A stretch of 33,225 nt of DNA from Cytophagaceae bacterium. GTDB taxonomy: Bacteria; Bacteroidota; Bacteroidia; Cytophagales; Flexibacteraceae. A model generated the notes under the pieces. It did not search any database. It was not told where the DNA came from and saw only the letters and a program-made list of their open reading frames with translations. Below, in pieces: positions 22,680 through 31,390 of this stretch; within the stretch, counting starts at the first letter, position 1, and every line of letters begins with the position of its first letter. A program made the translations under genes and the position numbers. The DNA lies in the NCBI GenBank assembly GCA_947441055.1, contig CANETC010000014.1:1-33225 (forward strand), in the 5' to 3' direction.

Positions 22680-24242
22680 ATGGCCATTCTTGGAAACCTT
22701 GTTAAAACGGGAATTAGATTAAAAAGCAGGCAGCGAAAAGAACCATCGTCCGCCCTGGACGCACAATTAAAAGTGCTGCAAAAATTGCTTAGCAAAGCGG
22801 AAAAAACTGCCTTTGGCAAAGCTTACGATTTTACAAAACTGGTAGGACTGCACAAAGCAGGCGAACCTAAGGCAAAATACAAGCAGTTTTGCCGACATGT
22901 ACCTACCCACACTTACAACCAAATATTTAACCAATGGTGGCATCGAACCTTGGCAGGAGAAAAAGACATCTGCTGGCCCGGGAGTCCAAAATTCTTTGCG
23001 CTTAGTTCCGGCACCTCAGAGGCTTCCACAAAACACATCCCCTTAACCCGTGAAATTATCCGGACCAACCAAAAAACAAGCGTCCGGCAAGTTCTAACCT
23101 TATCCCATTTCAAGGATTTGCCCGGCGACTTTTTTCTGAAAGGAATACTGATGCTCGGCGGATCAACCGACCTTAATTTCAATGGAATCAGCTATGAAGG
23201 CGACCTCTCTGGAATTCAGGTAAGTCAGATTCCGTTTTGGTTTCAGCCCTTATACAAACCGGGATCTAAGATTGCTCAGGAAAAAGATTGGAATAAAAAG
23301 CTGGATGAAATTGTCTTGAAAGCAAGGTCTTGGGACATTGGATGTATCGCAGGTGTTCCGGCCTGGATTCAGATTTTACTGGAGAAAGTGATTGCCCATT
23401 ACGGAGTTTCCAACATCCATGAAATCTGGCCGAATTTTTCAGTTTTTGCCCATGGTGGGGTTTCCTTTGAGCCATATCGAATCGCATTCGACAAATTGGT
23501 CGGCAGGCCTTTGATTTATCTGGAAACCTATCTGGCCTCAGAGGGATTCATTGCTTATCAAAGCCGACCCGATACCAAAGGCATGAAGCTCGCGCTGGAC
23601 ATCGGCATCTTCTTTGAGTTTGTGCCATTTAATGATGAAAACTTCAGCAGTGAAGGAGAAATGGTGGCAAACCCAAACACCTTACTGGTTGATGAAGTTG
23701 AACTTGGTAAAGATTACGCCATCCTGATTTCTACCTGCGCAGGCGCATGGCGATATTTAATCGGGGATGTAATCCGTTTTACGGATATTGAAAAATCCGA
23801 GATCGTCATTACTGGCCGGACCCGGCACTTTATGAGCCTTTGCGGGGAACATCTTTCAGTAGAAAACATGAATTCAGCCATTTCCATTGTTCAAAAAGAA
23901 TTCAATGTGAGCATTACCGAATTTGCCGTGGCAGGTATCAAATCAGGGACTCTGTTTGGCCACAAATGGTATGTAGCGTGTAATGATAAAATAGACGAAA
24001 AGGAATTGGGCCTTGCCATCGACAGAGAACTCAAATCCCTGAATGATGATTATAAAACCGAGCGGGGTCATGCCCTCCGTGAAATTCAGATTCAGGTTTT
24101 ACCTCTATCTGTTTTCCATGGATTTCTTGCCAAAAAAGGCAAATTGGGTGGTCAAAGTAAGTTTCCAAGGGTGTTGAGAAAGGAGCAAATGGCAGAATTT
24201 GAAGACTTCATTAAAGAACAAAATCCGAACATAAATCCATAA
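22680..24242 (+). CDS. GH3-family acyl-adenylating enzyme
   Basis: The 520-residue product (from the ATG at 22680; a GTG at 22617 would add 21 residues) matches the GH3 auxin-responsive promoter family. The ATP/AMP-binding loop SSGTSEASTKHIPLT lies near residue 105. LETYLASEGFIAYQ, GDVIRFTD and TGRTRHFMSLCGEHLSVENM follow in the usual order. Plant GH3 enzymes couple carboxylic acids such as auxin or jasmonate to amino acids through an acyl-adenylate. Bacterial members have no settled substrate; a role in conjugating an acid is inferred. The ATG start aligns with typical members (MAILGNL), while the upstream part reads like translated AT-rich spacer. It is 9 bases from the M16-like gene. Confidence 0.85.
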   Translation: MAILGNLVKTGIRLKSRQRKEPSSALDAQLKVLQKLLSKAEKTAFGKAYDFTKLVGLHKAGEPKAKYKQFCRHVPTHTYNQIFNQWWHRTLAGEKDICWPGSPKFFALSSGTSEASTKHIPLTREIIRTNQKTSVRQVLTLSHFKDLPGDFFLKGILMLGGSTDLNFNGISYEGDLSGIQVSQIPFWFQPLYKPGSKIAQEKDWNKKLDEIVLKARSWDIGCIAGVPAWIQILLEKVIAHYGVSNIHEIWPNFSVFAHGGVSFEPYRIAFDKLVGRPLIYLETYLASEGFIAYQSRPDTKGMKLALDIGIFFEFVPFNDENFSSEGEMVANPNTLLVDEVELGKDYAILISTCAGAWRYLIGDVIRFTDIEKSEIVITGRTRHFMSLCGEHLSVENMNSAISIVQKEFNVSITEFAVAGIKSGTLFGHKWYVACNDKIDEKELGLAIDRELKSLNDDYKTERGHALREIQIQVLPLSVFHGFLAKKGKLGGQSKFPRVLRKEQMAEFEDFIKEQNPNINP

Positions 24243-24251
24243 GCAATCAGG

Positions 24252-25550
24252 ATGCATATTGCAGGCATGTTGGACAGAAGCACAGCACCCGCAGCACGCA
24301 GGCCCTCCCTGCCAAAACTGCGGAGGCCCGAAACCGAATTCCTAGCCAATGGAATCGAATTAAGTACTTTCCTGAGCATTGAACAGGGAATTACCGTTTT
24401 AGAACTTTTATTTCCGGCAGCTACTCTGGATGCAGCCACCCGACAGCGGGAAGGATATCTTTTCAGAATGCTGGGAGAAGGCACCAAAGAAAAAACGGCC
24501 AAGCAACTTGCCGATGCCATTTCATTTTTAGGTGCAAGTCTGGAATTTTCACACAACGCAGACTTCGACTCAATTCAGATTTCCTGCCTGCCTCGATTTT
24601 TCCAGCCCATGTTGCGCATTCTGGAAGAAATCTGGCTGGAACCAATGTTCCCAGAGAAAGAGTGGAAAACCATTCAGGAAACCCAAATCCACCAGAATGG
24701 AATTCAATTACAAAAAACTTCCTTTCTGGCTGGAAGACTTTTAAAAGACAAGCTCTATTCAAGCAAACTCGATTACGGTTATTCTACCGATGTTGCACTG
24801 ATTGAATCGATCAAAAGGGAAGAGTTTTCAAACCTATTTGAAAAAACAAGAACGATTGGTCCAGCGCTTGCCCTTGTTTCAGGTGCCGTCAACGACAATG
24901 ACATCAAAATACTCCGCAATTGGCTTGGCAGTTTCAACAATTGCCGGCAAATAAACCGGCAAACAGATTTCGCCTTGCCAACATTTACTCCCGGTGTATT
25001 CTGGGCTGAAAAACCAGAATCAAACCAAACATCCCTGAGAATCGGCCAGTTTGCGATTGATTCAAGAAATTCAGACTCCGCCCTATTTGGGCTTACCCTC
25101 GAAATTTTTGGGGGATACTTTGGTTCCAGATTGATGTCGAACATTCGGGAAGACAAGGGCTGGACCTATGGTGTTTATGCCCAAAGAGTTCCATTCGCCG
25201 CAAAACCACATTGGGTAATTTCTTGCGACATCAATTCAGAATCGAGCTTGAAAGCCCTCGAGGAAATCAAGAAAGAATCTGAAATCATGCAGCAGGAACC
25301 AGTTGGTGAGGAAGAACTGGAAAAAGTAAAAAACTACATGTTGGGCCAGTTTCTTTCGTCCGTTACCAATGTTTTCGAAATAGCAGACAGATACCGTTCT
25401 GTTTGGGCAAACGGAACAGACTTTAATCGGGTGGAGGAAAACCAGAGAATTATCAGAGAGGCAAGCGCGCAGCAGATATTGGAAACTTCAGGAAAATACC
25501 TCAATTTAACGAATACGATTACCTGCCTTTCCGGCAAAATCCCAGATTAA
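24252..25550 (+). CDS. M16-family peptidase-like protein lacking zinc ligands
   Basis: The 432-residue protein has the two-half fold of M16B proteins. Where active members show HxxEH before the (F)KGT turn, this one reads GYLFRMLGEGTKEK, so both His and the catalytic Glu are missing. The C-terminal half keeps IREDKGWTYGVYA, the conserved Arg...Tyr that helps bind substrate in the non-catalytic partner subunit. In heterodimeric M16B proteases one subunit carries HxxEH and the other the Arg/Tyr pair; this looks like the second kind. No HxxEH partner is encoded in the window. No signal peptide is seen. Met6 is an alternative start. Confidence 0.8.
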   Translation: MHIAGMLDRSTAPAARRPSLPKLRRPETEFLANGIELSTFLSIEQGITVLELLFPAATLDAATRQREGYLFRMLGEGTKEKTAKQLADAISFLGASLEFSHNADFDSIQISCLPRFFQPMLRILEEIWLEPMFPEKEWKTIQETQIHQNGIQLQKTSFLAGRLLKDKLYSSKLDYGYSTDVALIESIKREEFSNLFEKTRTIGPALALVSGAVNDNDIKILRNWLGSFNNCRQINRQTDFALPTFTPGVFWAEKPESNQTSLRIGQFAIDSRNSDSALFGLTLEIFGGYFGSRLMSNIREDKGWTYGVYAQRVPFAAKPHWVISCDINSESSLKALEEIKKESEIMQQEPVGEEELEKVKNYMLGQFLSSVTNVFEIADRYRSVWANGTDFNRVEENQRIIREASAQQILETSGKYLNLTNTITCLSGKIPD

Positions 25551-25576
25551 ACATTGAAAATTCAAACCCATATAAA

Positions 25577-25969
25577 ATGAAAAACTACAAGGAATACTAC
25601 CGCCAAATGGGCAACCTCATGTATTGCATGGCCATGATTGACGGCAAAATTGCTGTAAAAGAATGGACAGAACTGAGGCGAATCGTAAGAGAAGAACTTG
25701 TTCCAGCCGAAAAACATGGCGACGAGTTCGGAACTGATTCTGCTTTTGCAGTAGAATTTCAGTTTGACATTCTGGAAGGCAATAATGTAGAATTCGCCAT
25801 GGCCTGGGAAGAATTAGAAGAATACCTAAAACACAATGCAGGCTTGCTTCCTGAAAGCGACAAAACCCAGTTGTTTCATGCCGCCGAAAAAGTTGCATCT
25901 GCATTTCACGGAATCAACCAAAGTGAAAACCAATTGCTTGCCAAAGCAAAAGGTCTTTTAAAAATCTAA
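25577..25969 (+). CDS. TerB-like small helical protein
   Basis: The 130 residues are mostly helical and acidic. The segment NLMYCMAMIDGKIAVKEWTE, followed by LRRIVREEL, resembles the first metal-binding helix pair of TerB/DjlA-type domains, where Asp/Glu residues bind divalent metal. The second half (LFHAAEKVASAFHGINQSENQLLAKA) fits the later helices. The function in this context is unknown, and the family name rests on a short pattern. It lies 26 bases after the M16-like gene and 19 bases before the glycosyltransferase, so it is probably co-transcribed. Confidence 0.5.
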   Translation: MKNYKEYYRQMGNLMYCMAMIDGKIAVKEWTELRRIVREELVPAEKHGDEFGTDSAFAVEFQFDILEGNNVEFAMAWEELEEYLKHNAGLLPESDKTQLFHAAEKVASAFHGINQSENQLLAKAKGLLKI

Positions 25970-25988
25970 ATCCTGAAATCAGTTACCC

Positions 25989-26723
25989 GTGATCGACAGC
26001 ATTGTCATAATTCCAACTTACAACGAAAAGGAAAACGCTGAAGCCATTATCCGAGAAGTGATGGCCTTAGAGCCAGAATTTCATGTCCTTATTGTGGATG
26101 ATGGATCTCCGGATGGAACAGCCGAAATTGTAAAGAGTCTACAATCCGAATTTGAAGGAAGGCTATTTCTTGAACAAAGAAAAGGCAAACTCGGTCTGGG
26201 CACAGCCTATATCCATGGTTTTCGATGGTCTTTGGCAAGGGGATATGAGTTTATTTTCGAAATGGATGCTGATTTTTCGCACAATCCTAAAGACTTACCA
26301 AGGCTTCGCGATGCCTGTAAAACAGGTGGCGCCGACCTTGCAATCGGAAGTCGTTATGTGGTTGGCGTAAATGTTGTAAACTGGCCAATGGGGCGGGTTT
26401 TGATGAGTTGGTTTGCAAGCCATTATGTTCGATTGGTTACAGGAATGCAGATCAATGATACAACAGCTGGGTTTAAATGCTATAGAGATGTGGTGCTTAA
26501 AACCATCAATCTTGATAAAATTGATTTTGTAGGATATGCATTCCAAATTGAAATGAAGTTTTTGGCCTGGAAATTTGGATTCAGAATAGTTGAAATCCCG
26601 ATCATTTTCACCGATCGCACCAAAGGCGAATCAAAAATGAGCCCCGGTATTTTCAAGGAGGCGGTTTTGGGCGTACTTCAAATGAAAATCCAATCCTGGT
26701 TCCGAGACTTCCGCAGAAATTGA
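25989..26723 (+). CDS. Polyprenol-phosphate glycosyltransferase (DPM1-like, GT2)
   Basis: The 244-residue GT-A fold enzyme has the N-terminal IVIIPTYNEKENAEAII, the nucleotide-binding VDDGSPDGTAEIV, the metal-binding MDADFSHNP (the DxD-like site) and the acceptor region GSRYVVGVNVVNWP. It lacks the C-terminal membrane helices found in some archaeal DPM1 enzymes and ends SWFRDFRRN. It should transfer mannose or a related sugar from a nucleotide donor to polyprenyl phosphate on the cytoplasmic membrane face. The start is GTG at 25989. It converges with the histidine kinase, with 14 bases between stops. Confidence 0.88.
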   Translation: MIDSIVIIPTYNEKENAEAIIREVMALEPEFHVLIVDDGSPDGTAEIVKSLQSEFEGRLFLEQRKGKLGLGTAYIHGFRWSLARGYEFIFEMDADFSHNPKDLPRLRDACKTGGADLAIGSRYVVGVNVVNWPMGRVLMSWFASHYVRLVTGMQINDTTAGFKCYRDVVLKTINLDKIDFVGYAFQIEMKFLAWKFGFRIVEIPIIFTDRTKGESKMSPGIFKEAVLGVLQMKIQSWFRDFRRN

Positions 26724-26737
26724 TATTGGACTTTGGT

Positions 26738-28141
26738 CTAAGAAATTTCGTTCTTCTTTCTTTCCTTTTGCAAGCGTTTTCGGGTTTCCTCTAAAGGAAG
26801 AGCGATTGTAAAAATTGAACCCTTTCCTTCAACCGACTCCACAAAAAGCTGGGCATCATCCTTGCTCAGGAATTCCTTACAGATTGACAAACCGAGTCCA
26901 GTACCCGCCTCATTGTTGGTTCCGGCCATGGAAATTGTGCTGTTGGTGAAAAGCGTGCGCATCACAGCATCTGACATGCCCACTCCATTGTCTTTCACAT
27001 CAATAAAATGATAAGCTTTGTCCGAGCGATAATGAAGCCAGATATCGCCACCCTCTGATGTAAACTTTATTGCATTGGAAATCAGATTGCGAAAGACCGC
27101 CTGAAGCATCCCTTTATCAGATTTTATTTCTAGGTTTTCTGGAATCTGGTTATGAATCCAAATTTTCTTCTTTTGAACCTGCTCGCTGTATAGCTCTGAA
27201 ATTTCTTTCACCAAAAGGTGAACATTCAGATCCTGACATTCAATTGGAATTTTATTCAATTGTAGCCGGCTCCAAGTCAGAACATCTTCCAACAGCTTGT
27301 TGTAGTTTGAGGAAGTCTGCTCCAATTGGTGAATACAGTCGCTGATGTCTTCCTCCGACATGCCTTGGCGGTGATTTTTGAGGATATAGATAATCGCATT
27401 CAAACCAGACAAAGGCGACCTTAAATCATGACCTAAAATTGAAAACAACTTAGACTTATCGTCATTCAATAGCCGGAGGATTTGCTCAATCTTTTTTTGA
27501 CGAAGGAAATCCTGCGTAGTTAACGTGGTGGCAAAAATGGCGGCAATCATGGCGGTGATTACGAGCAAAAAATTGACCTGATCGCTTATTTCAATTTTTC
27601 GCTGGAGATATCGAATGTTGCGGTTCATGGAGTGCGACAACTCTCGCCTCGCAGATTCCGTTAAGGCATTAAAATCCATTAAATTATCCTGGACCTGTTC
27701 GTTCAGAATGGGAGAAATCGGTTCAGCTTTTTTAATTGGAACCAACTGTTTTTCTATCAACTGAACCCTGACACTTAGAAGTCTGAGAAGATCTTCGCGT
27801 TTATCCGTGGTGAGACTGGAAGAATCAGAATTACATAAAATATTTAAATAGGAAGCAATACTAAGGTTGCAAGCTTCGAACTCTTGCATCCTGCCCGGAC
27901 GGAATTTAGCCAGCAACATCCTTCGAGACTTTTCCGATTCTAGAAGTTTCCTTTCAAGCAAAGAGATGTTATTCTGCGTTTTATAGAGCTTCTCTGCCTC
28001 TTTCATTTTCAGGCTAAAATCATTGTTAATCTGCCTGTTAAAGGAAATATTCACAACGATAACGGTGATAATGGCAATGAAGGTGAGCACAACAATGCCC
28101 AGGGCCCGGTTCCGAATAATGGTGAGGAAAATCTCCTTCAT
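26738..28141 (-). CDS. Membrane-bound sensor histidine kinase (orphan)
   Basis: The 467-residue protein has a first membrane helix (about 13-33), a helical periplasmic domain (34-188) and a second helix (about 190-210). The DHp domain follows with phospho-acceptor His238 in ILGHDLRSPL. The ATPase domain has the N box NLISNAIKF (352-360), the G1 box DNGVGM (384-389) and the G2 box GTGLGLSI (413-420). A basic coil (RKRLQKERKK) ends the protein. The periplasmic region resembles four-helix sensors but no ligand can be named. No response regulator gene is adjacent. It lies 71 bases downstream of the TlpA-like gene on the same strand and may be read from the same transcript. Confidence 0.9.
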   Translation of the reverse strand: MKEIFLTIIRNRALGIVVLTFIAIITVIVVNISFNRQINNDFSLKMKEAEKLYKTQNNISLLERKLLESEKSRRMLLAKFRPGRMQEFEACNLSIASYLNILCNSDSSSLTTDKREDLLRLLSVRVQLIEKQLVPIKKAEPISPILNEQVQDNLMDFNALTESARRELSHSMNRNIRYLQRKIEISDQVNFLLVITAMIAAIFATTLTTQDFLRQKKIEQILRLLNDDKSKLFSILGHDLRSPLSGLNAIIYILKNHRQGMSEEDISDCIHQLEQTSSNYNKLLEDVLTWSRLQLNKIPIECQDLNVHLLVKEISELYSEQVQKKKIWIHNQIPENLEIKSDKGMLQAVFRNLISNAIKFTSEGGDIWLHYRSDKAYHFIDVKDNGVGMSDAVMRTLFTNSTISMAGTNNEAGTGLGLSICKEFLSKDDAQLFVESVEGKGSIFTIALPLEETRKRLQKERKKNEIS

Positions 28142-28212
28142 CTGCCTGCAAAAGAAAAACTATCGGGCCCGAATCTATGTTAAACCAGCGGGCCTGATGC
28201 AAGGAACAAATT

Positions 28213-29313
28213 TCAGGGGAAAATTGCCATCAGTTTTTCTGCCAAAGCCTGCCCCCGCAGATTTTTAGCAGCAATACGACCTTGCGGATCAATGAGAAAA
28301 GAACATGGAATTGAATTCACATCATAAAGACGAGCGACAGGACTTTTCCATCCCTTCAAGTCAGAAGCATGGGCCCAATTCATTCCGTCTGAAACCACTG
28401 CTTTCATCCAGGATTCTCTTTCTTCATCAAGACTCACAGAAAAAATCACAAGCCCTTTGTCTTTAAAACGACGATTTGCCTCGGCAAGGACTGGATTTTC
28501 GGCCCGACAGGGTTTGCACCAGGAAGCCCAAAAATCAAGCAAAACCCATTTCCCTTTGAATCGGGAAAGTGAAACAGCTTTTCCGGAAGGATCTGGCAAT
28601 TCAAAATCTGGAGCAGGCTTTCCAATGGCAAAACGCCTTGGCGCTTCCATAAACGAAGACATTTTAAGCGTATAGGCACGCCCAGGTTTTTCTTTTTCAA
28701 ATCTTAGGGCCAAGGAATCGAGATACGGGAAATCCTCTTCAGGAGACAACATAGAAGTGGCCAGATAAGAAACTGGATTAGGTCCGATGCTATCGATAAA
28801 TGCCTTAACCTTAAACTTATAATTCTTTTGTAGCGACTCAAAAGCCCTAAGAACAGAATCAGCACGACTCGTTACGCCAGTGTACATGGCATTTTCATAA
28901 CTGGCCTGAAGTTGTTTTGCCTGATCTTCAAAACCAAGTCGAAAGCCTTCGGTACGGTGCATTAAATCCGTCAATGGCGAACCAGAAAACTGTGATGACT
29001 GATAAAGCCGATTAAAATCCGCTTTTAAAATATGGGTGCCAGATTCAAGAAATAAAGGAAGAAACTGATCCCCAATTTCTAAACGATAAAGTCTTTCACT
29101 ATCAGCAGGAACTTCCATAGAAAAGGAACCAGCCGAAATAGACACAGAATCAACAGTTTCAGGACCTTTAGACCCTACCCTTCTGAGCCTTACTTCCTTA
29201 ATTTCTGAAGGAACATTATCAATTTGAGCATCTATCCGGGCAACAGATTGTTTTTCGCTCTGTTGGGAGCATGAAACCAGGAAAAGTAAAATCAGAATTA
29301 AGCCATTTTTCAT
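28213..29313 (-). CDS. TlpA/ResA-like thioredoxin lipoprotein with N-terminal DUF4369-type domain
   Basis: The 366-residue protein has a lipoprotein signal (LLFLVSC, acylated Cys15). A beta-rich N-terminal domain (about 25-110) of the type placed before thioredoxins in Bacteroidota and a helical linker follow. The thioredoxin fold starts near 229 (IGKPAPDFELPDPSGKAVSL). The active site is WCKPC (266-269) and the cis-Pro loop is SIPCSF (Pro336). The residue after the cis-Pro is Cys, where Thr is more usual. It should reduce disulfides in periplasmic or outer-membrane substrates such as apocytochromes, but its target is unknown. Its ATG overlaps the HIT gene stop by four bases. Confidence 0.9.
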   Translation of the reverse strand: MKNGLILILLFLVSCSQQSEKQSVARIDAQIDNVPSEIKEVRLRRVGSKGPETVDSVSISAGSFSMEVPADSERLYRLEIGDQFLPLFLESGTHILKADFNRLYQSSQFSGSPLTDLMHRTEGFRLGFEDQAKQLQASYENAMYTGVTSRADSVLRAFESLQKNYKFKVKAFIDSIGPNPVSYLATSMLSPEEDFPYLDSLALRFEKEKPGRAYTLKMSSFMEAPRRFAIGKPAPDFELPDPSGKAVSLSRFKGKWVLLDFWASWCKPCRAENPVLAEANRRFKDKGLVIFSVSLDEERESWMKAVVSDGMNWAHASDLKGWKSPVARLYDVNSIPCSFLIDPQGRIAAKNLRGQALAEKLMAIFP

Positions 29314-29705
29314 GCCAATGAATTTACAATTTTCTGCCTTAACAATTCAAGTTCTTCAGGGTCTGGCGACAACTTTGGTTTTGAAAAGTTGATGTCTGCA
29401 ATAGAATTAATTGGAACCAAATGAATGTGGGTATGAGGAACCTCCAAACCAATAACCGAAATGCCGACTTTCAAACAAGGCACTGCAAGGCGAAGACCTG
29501 TTGCGACTTTGTGGGCAAAGGCCCAAAGAGCTGCATAATCCGAACTATTGAGATCGAAAATATAATCCACCTCTTTTTTGGGCACCACCAGAACATGCCC
29601 AGGTGCTACGGGTTGAATATCCAGAAAGGCAATATGCGCCTCGTCTTCTGCTACTTTAAAACAAGGGATTTCTCCATTGATTATCCTGGTAAAAATGCTA
29701 GACAT
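29310..29705 (-). CDS. HIT-family nucleotide hydrolase/transferase
   Basis: The 131-residue cytosolic protein has the histidine triad VPHTHIHLVP (His91, His93, His95), with the catalytic middle His present. The conserved FTRIINGEIPCFKVAEDEAH start and PGHVLVVPKKEVDYIFDL match bacterial HinT/HIT members. They hydrolyse purine nucleoside phosphoramidates or related nucleotides. It lies five bases downstream of greA and overlaps the thioredoxin gene by four, a compact greA-hit-tlpA operon. Confidence 0.92.
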   Translation of the reverse strand: MSSIFTRIINGEIPCFKVAEDEAHIAFLDIQPVAPGHVLVVPKKEVDYIFDLNSSDYAALWAFAHKVATGLRLAVPCLKVGISVIGLEVPHTHIHLVPINSIADINFSKPKLSPDPEELELLRQKIVNSLA

Positions 29706-29710
29706 AACAG

Positions 29711-30187
29711 TTAAAATCCTGAGGCAATCTCAAGTACTTCAAATTCTATCGTACCAGCAGGAATTGTAATCATGGCTTTTTGGCCAACTTTTTTACCCAA
29801 CAGACCATGTCCAATTGGACTCTTTACTGAAATCTTTCCCGATTTAAGATCCGCTTCTTCTTCCGCTACAATAGAATAAGTAAGGGTAGCGCCATTTTTA
29901 GAATTCCGAATTTTCACCTTCGTCATAATGGAAACCTGACTGGTATCAATGGAGGATGCATCCAGCACGCGGGCATTTGCCACCAAATCATCCAATTTAG
30001 AAATCTTAAGTTCAAGGTGACCTTGGGCATCTTTTGCTGCATCATACTCAGCATTTTCACTTAAATCTCCTTTGTCACGGGCCTCGGCAATTTGACGGGC
30101 CATATCCGCTCTTCCACGGACTTTCAGATCATTTAATTCATCTTTAAGCCTTTTAAGGCCTTCTTCAGTATAGTACGAAATTGCCAT
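29711..30187 (-). CDS. greA: Transcription elongation factor GreA
   Basis: The 158-residue protein has an N-terminal coiled coil (YYTEEGLKRLKDELNDL) with the acidic tip ARDKGDLSENAEYDAAKD, which enters the RNA polymerase secondary channel and triggers cleavage of backtracked RNA. The C-terminal FKBP-like domain contains SPIGHGLLGKKVGQ, a GreA/GreB hallmark, and ends EFEVLEI. The length equals that of typical GreA. The leader carries a promoter-like TACCTTTG (30243-30250) and a terminator-like hairpin (30213-30234), which could affect its expression. Confidence 0.96.
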   Translation of the reverse strand: MAISYYTEEGLKRLKDELNDLKVRGRADMARQIAEARDKGDLSENAEYDAAKDAQGHLELKISKLDDLVANARVLDASSIDTSQVSIMTKVKIRNSKNGATLTYSIVAEEEADLKSGKISVKSPIGHGLLGKKVGQKAMITIPAGTIEFEVLEIASGF

Positions 30188-30212
30188 GAGTTCTTTGGGA
30201 GTTAAAAAGAAA

Positions 30213-30234
30213 AAACGGCTCGCGGGAACCGTTT
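30213..30234 (-). terminator. Terminator-like hairpin upstream of greA
   Basis: On the minus strand AACGGTTC-CCGC-GAGCCGTT pairs over 8 bases (one G-U), followed by TTTTTCTTTTT. It lies 25 bases past the PorV-like stop and 26 bases before the greA ATG. It may end the upstream operon, attenuate greA, or both. Confidence 0.8.
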
Positions 30235-30242
30235 CGTGAAAA

Positions 30243-30250
30243 CAAAGGTA
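30243..30250 (-). promoter_or_regulatory. Putative -7 box of a greA promoter
   Basis: The minus strand reads TACCTTTG, matching TAnnTTTG. The -33 region has no TTTG. A transcript starting near 30236 would include the hairpin at 30213-30234 almost at its 5' end. Confidence 0.42.
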
Positions 30251-30258
30251 AGAAAATT

Positions 30259-31362
30259 CTAAAGCGAAAGAATAATAGAGAATCGATGGGTGCCACCGAA
30301 ATACCGTGTAGTTGTATAAGAATAATCTAAACCGAAAACTTTAGACTTTACTGCACCTTCATTCAAATCGTCATTGTTAGGCATAAGTTCACCAGATTTA
30401 CTTCTGGAGAAAGGAAGTTGAACACTGGCACCGAATGACGGTCCAAGGTTTGCATTACTTGCATCCGCCTGAGAAAATACACCATCCTGGTAATCATAAC
30501 CGGCGCGAACCATAAAGCGTTCATCCCAACCTGCCTGTAAACCAAGCTGGTACTGATCTGAGGTGAATGAATTGGAACGAAAATTGAAACATGGAGTTAA
30601 CTTCAATTTCATCACCTCACTCTCTACATAAAAATCATAGCCAACACCAAGATTTAACATGGAAGGCTGCTCAAATGCTGCTGTAAGTAATCCTACAGAC
30701 TGAGAGTAACCAGTGCCTTGAACAGTACCACGATTGGTGAAAGCATCACCACCAAAATTGATTTTAGGTCCCAAATTCAGAAGTGAAACACCGAATTTAA
30801 ATTCCTTCCTTTTACCAGTTTGATATTGAATACCGGCATCAAATGCGAGTCCAAAAACAGAAGCAGAGTAAGCCGACTGAGAAACACCTCTAACAAGAAG
30901 ACCTGCAGAAATCCGCTTAGAAAAGTTTTTAGCATAAGCCATTCCAAAATTAAAAATCTGGGGAGAGAAAACGATTCCAGTTCCATCTGGACTCTCGTTG
31001 GTGGTTTCATAAAAATCACCAAGACTAAATGAGCTAAGCGTAAGGCCCATTGCGCCATCTCCTACTTTCGTACCGAATCCCAAGGAATTAATTCTGGTAT
31101 CACTGCCGGCAAGGTAAATTGCATTGCAAAAATTAAATTCAGATCGCCTAACAGCAGAGAGCCCAGCTACATTAAGGCCCATTGATTCAACTCCACGAAT
31201 AATTCCGGAATTGGCCCCTGCCATACCGGCACTTCTGGACCACGGATTAATCAGGAGCTCAACTGCACCTGCCTGTCCTCTCTTGGTATCATTTCCCGCG
31301 AAGCTGTTTACCGAAGTCAACAAGCCAGCAAAACCAAGTATAATTAACTTTCTATATTTCAC
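30259..31362 (-). CDS. PorV/PorQ-family outer-membrane beta-barrel protein
   Basis: The 367-residue product has a signal peptide (MKYRKLIILGFAGLLTS, cut near SFAG). The segment GAVELLINPWSRSAGMAGANSG, then VESMGLNVAGLSAV, is the hallmark start of PorV/PorQ (UPF0164) barrels, in which the early INP/SRS and AG motifs recur. The rest is alternating beta strands ending in RFSIILSL. PorV collects T9SS cargo from the translocon and delivers it to the PorU sortase; PorQ belongs to the attachment complex. Which paralogue this is cannot be decided. It follows, by 28 bases, a gene for a large T9SS-tailed protein, a pairing that suggests a dedicated cargo-barrel pair. Confidence 0.72.
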   Translation of the reverse strand: MKYRKLIILGFAGLLTSVNSFAGNDTKRGQAGAVELLINPWSRSAGMAGANSGIIRGVESMGLNVAGLSAVRRSEFNFCNAIYLAGSDTRINSLGFGTKVGDGAMGLTLSSFSLGDFYETTNESPDGTGIVFSPQIFNFGMAYAKNFSKRISAGLLVRGVSQSAYSASVFGLAFDAGIQYQTGKRKEFKFGVSLLNLGPKINFGGDAFTNRGTVQGTGYSQSVGLLTAAFEQPSMLNLGVGYDFYVESEVMKLKLTPCFNFRSNSFTSDQYQLGLQAGWDERFMVRAGYDYQDGVFSQADASNANLGPSFGASVQLPFSRSKSGELMPNNDDLNEGAVKSKVFGLDYSYTTTRYFGGTHRFSIILSL

Positions 31363-31390
31363 GGTTTCCTATTTTAGAAAGGATGAAAAA

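Noticed and set aside
24252-25550. Active M16 zinc protease
   Set aside because: The HxxEH motif is missing (GYLFR at the equivalent place), so catalytic activity cannot be claimed.
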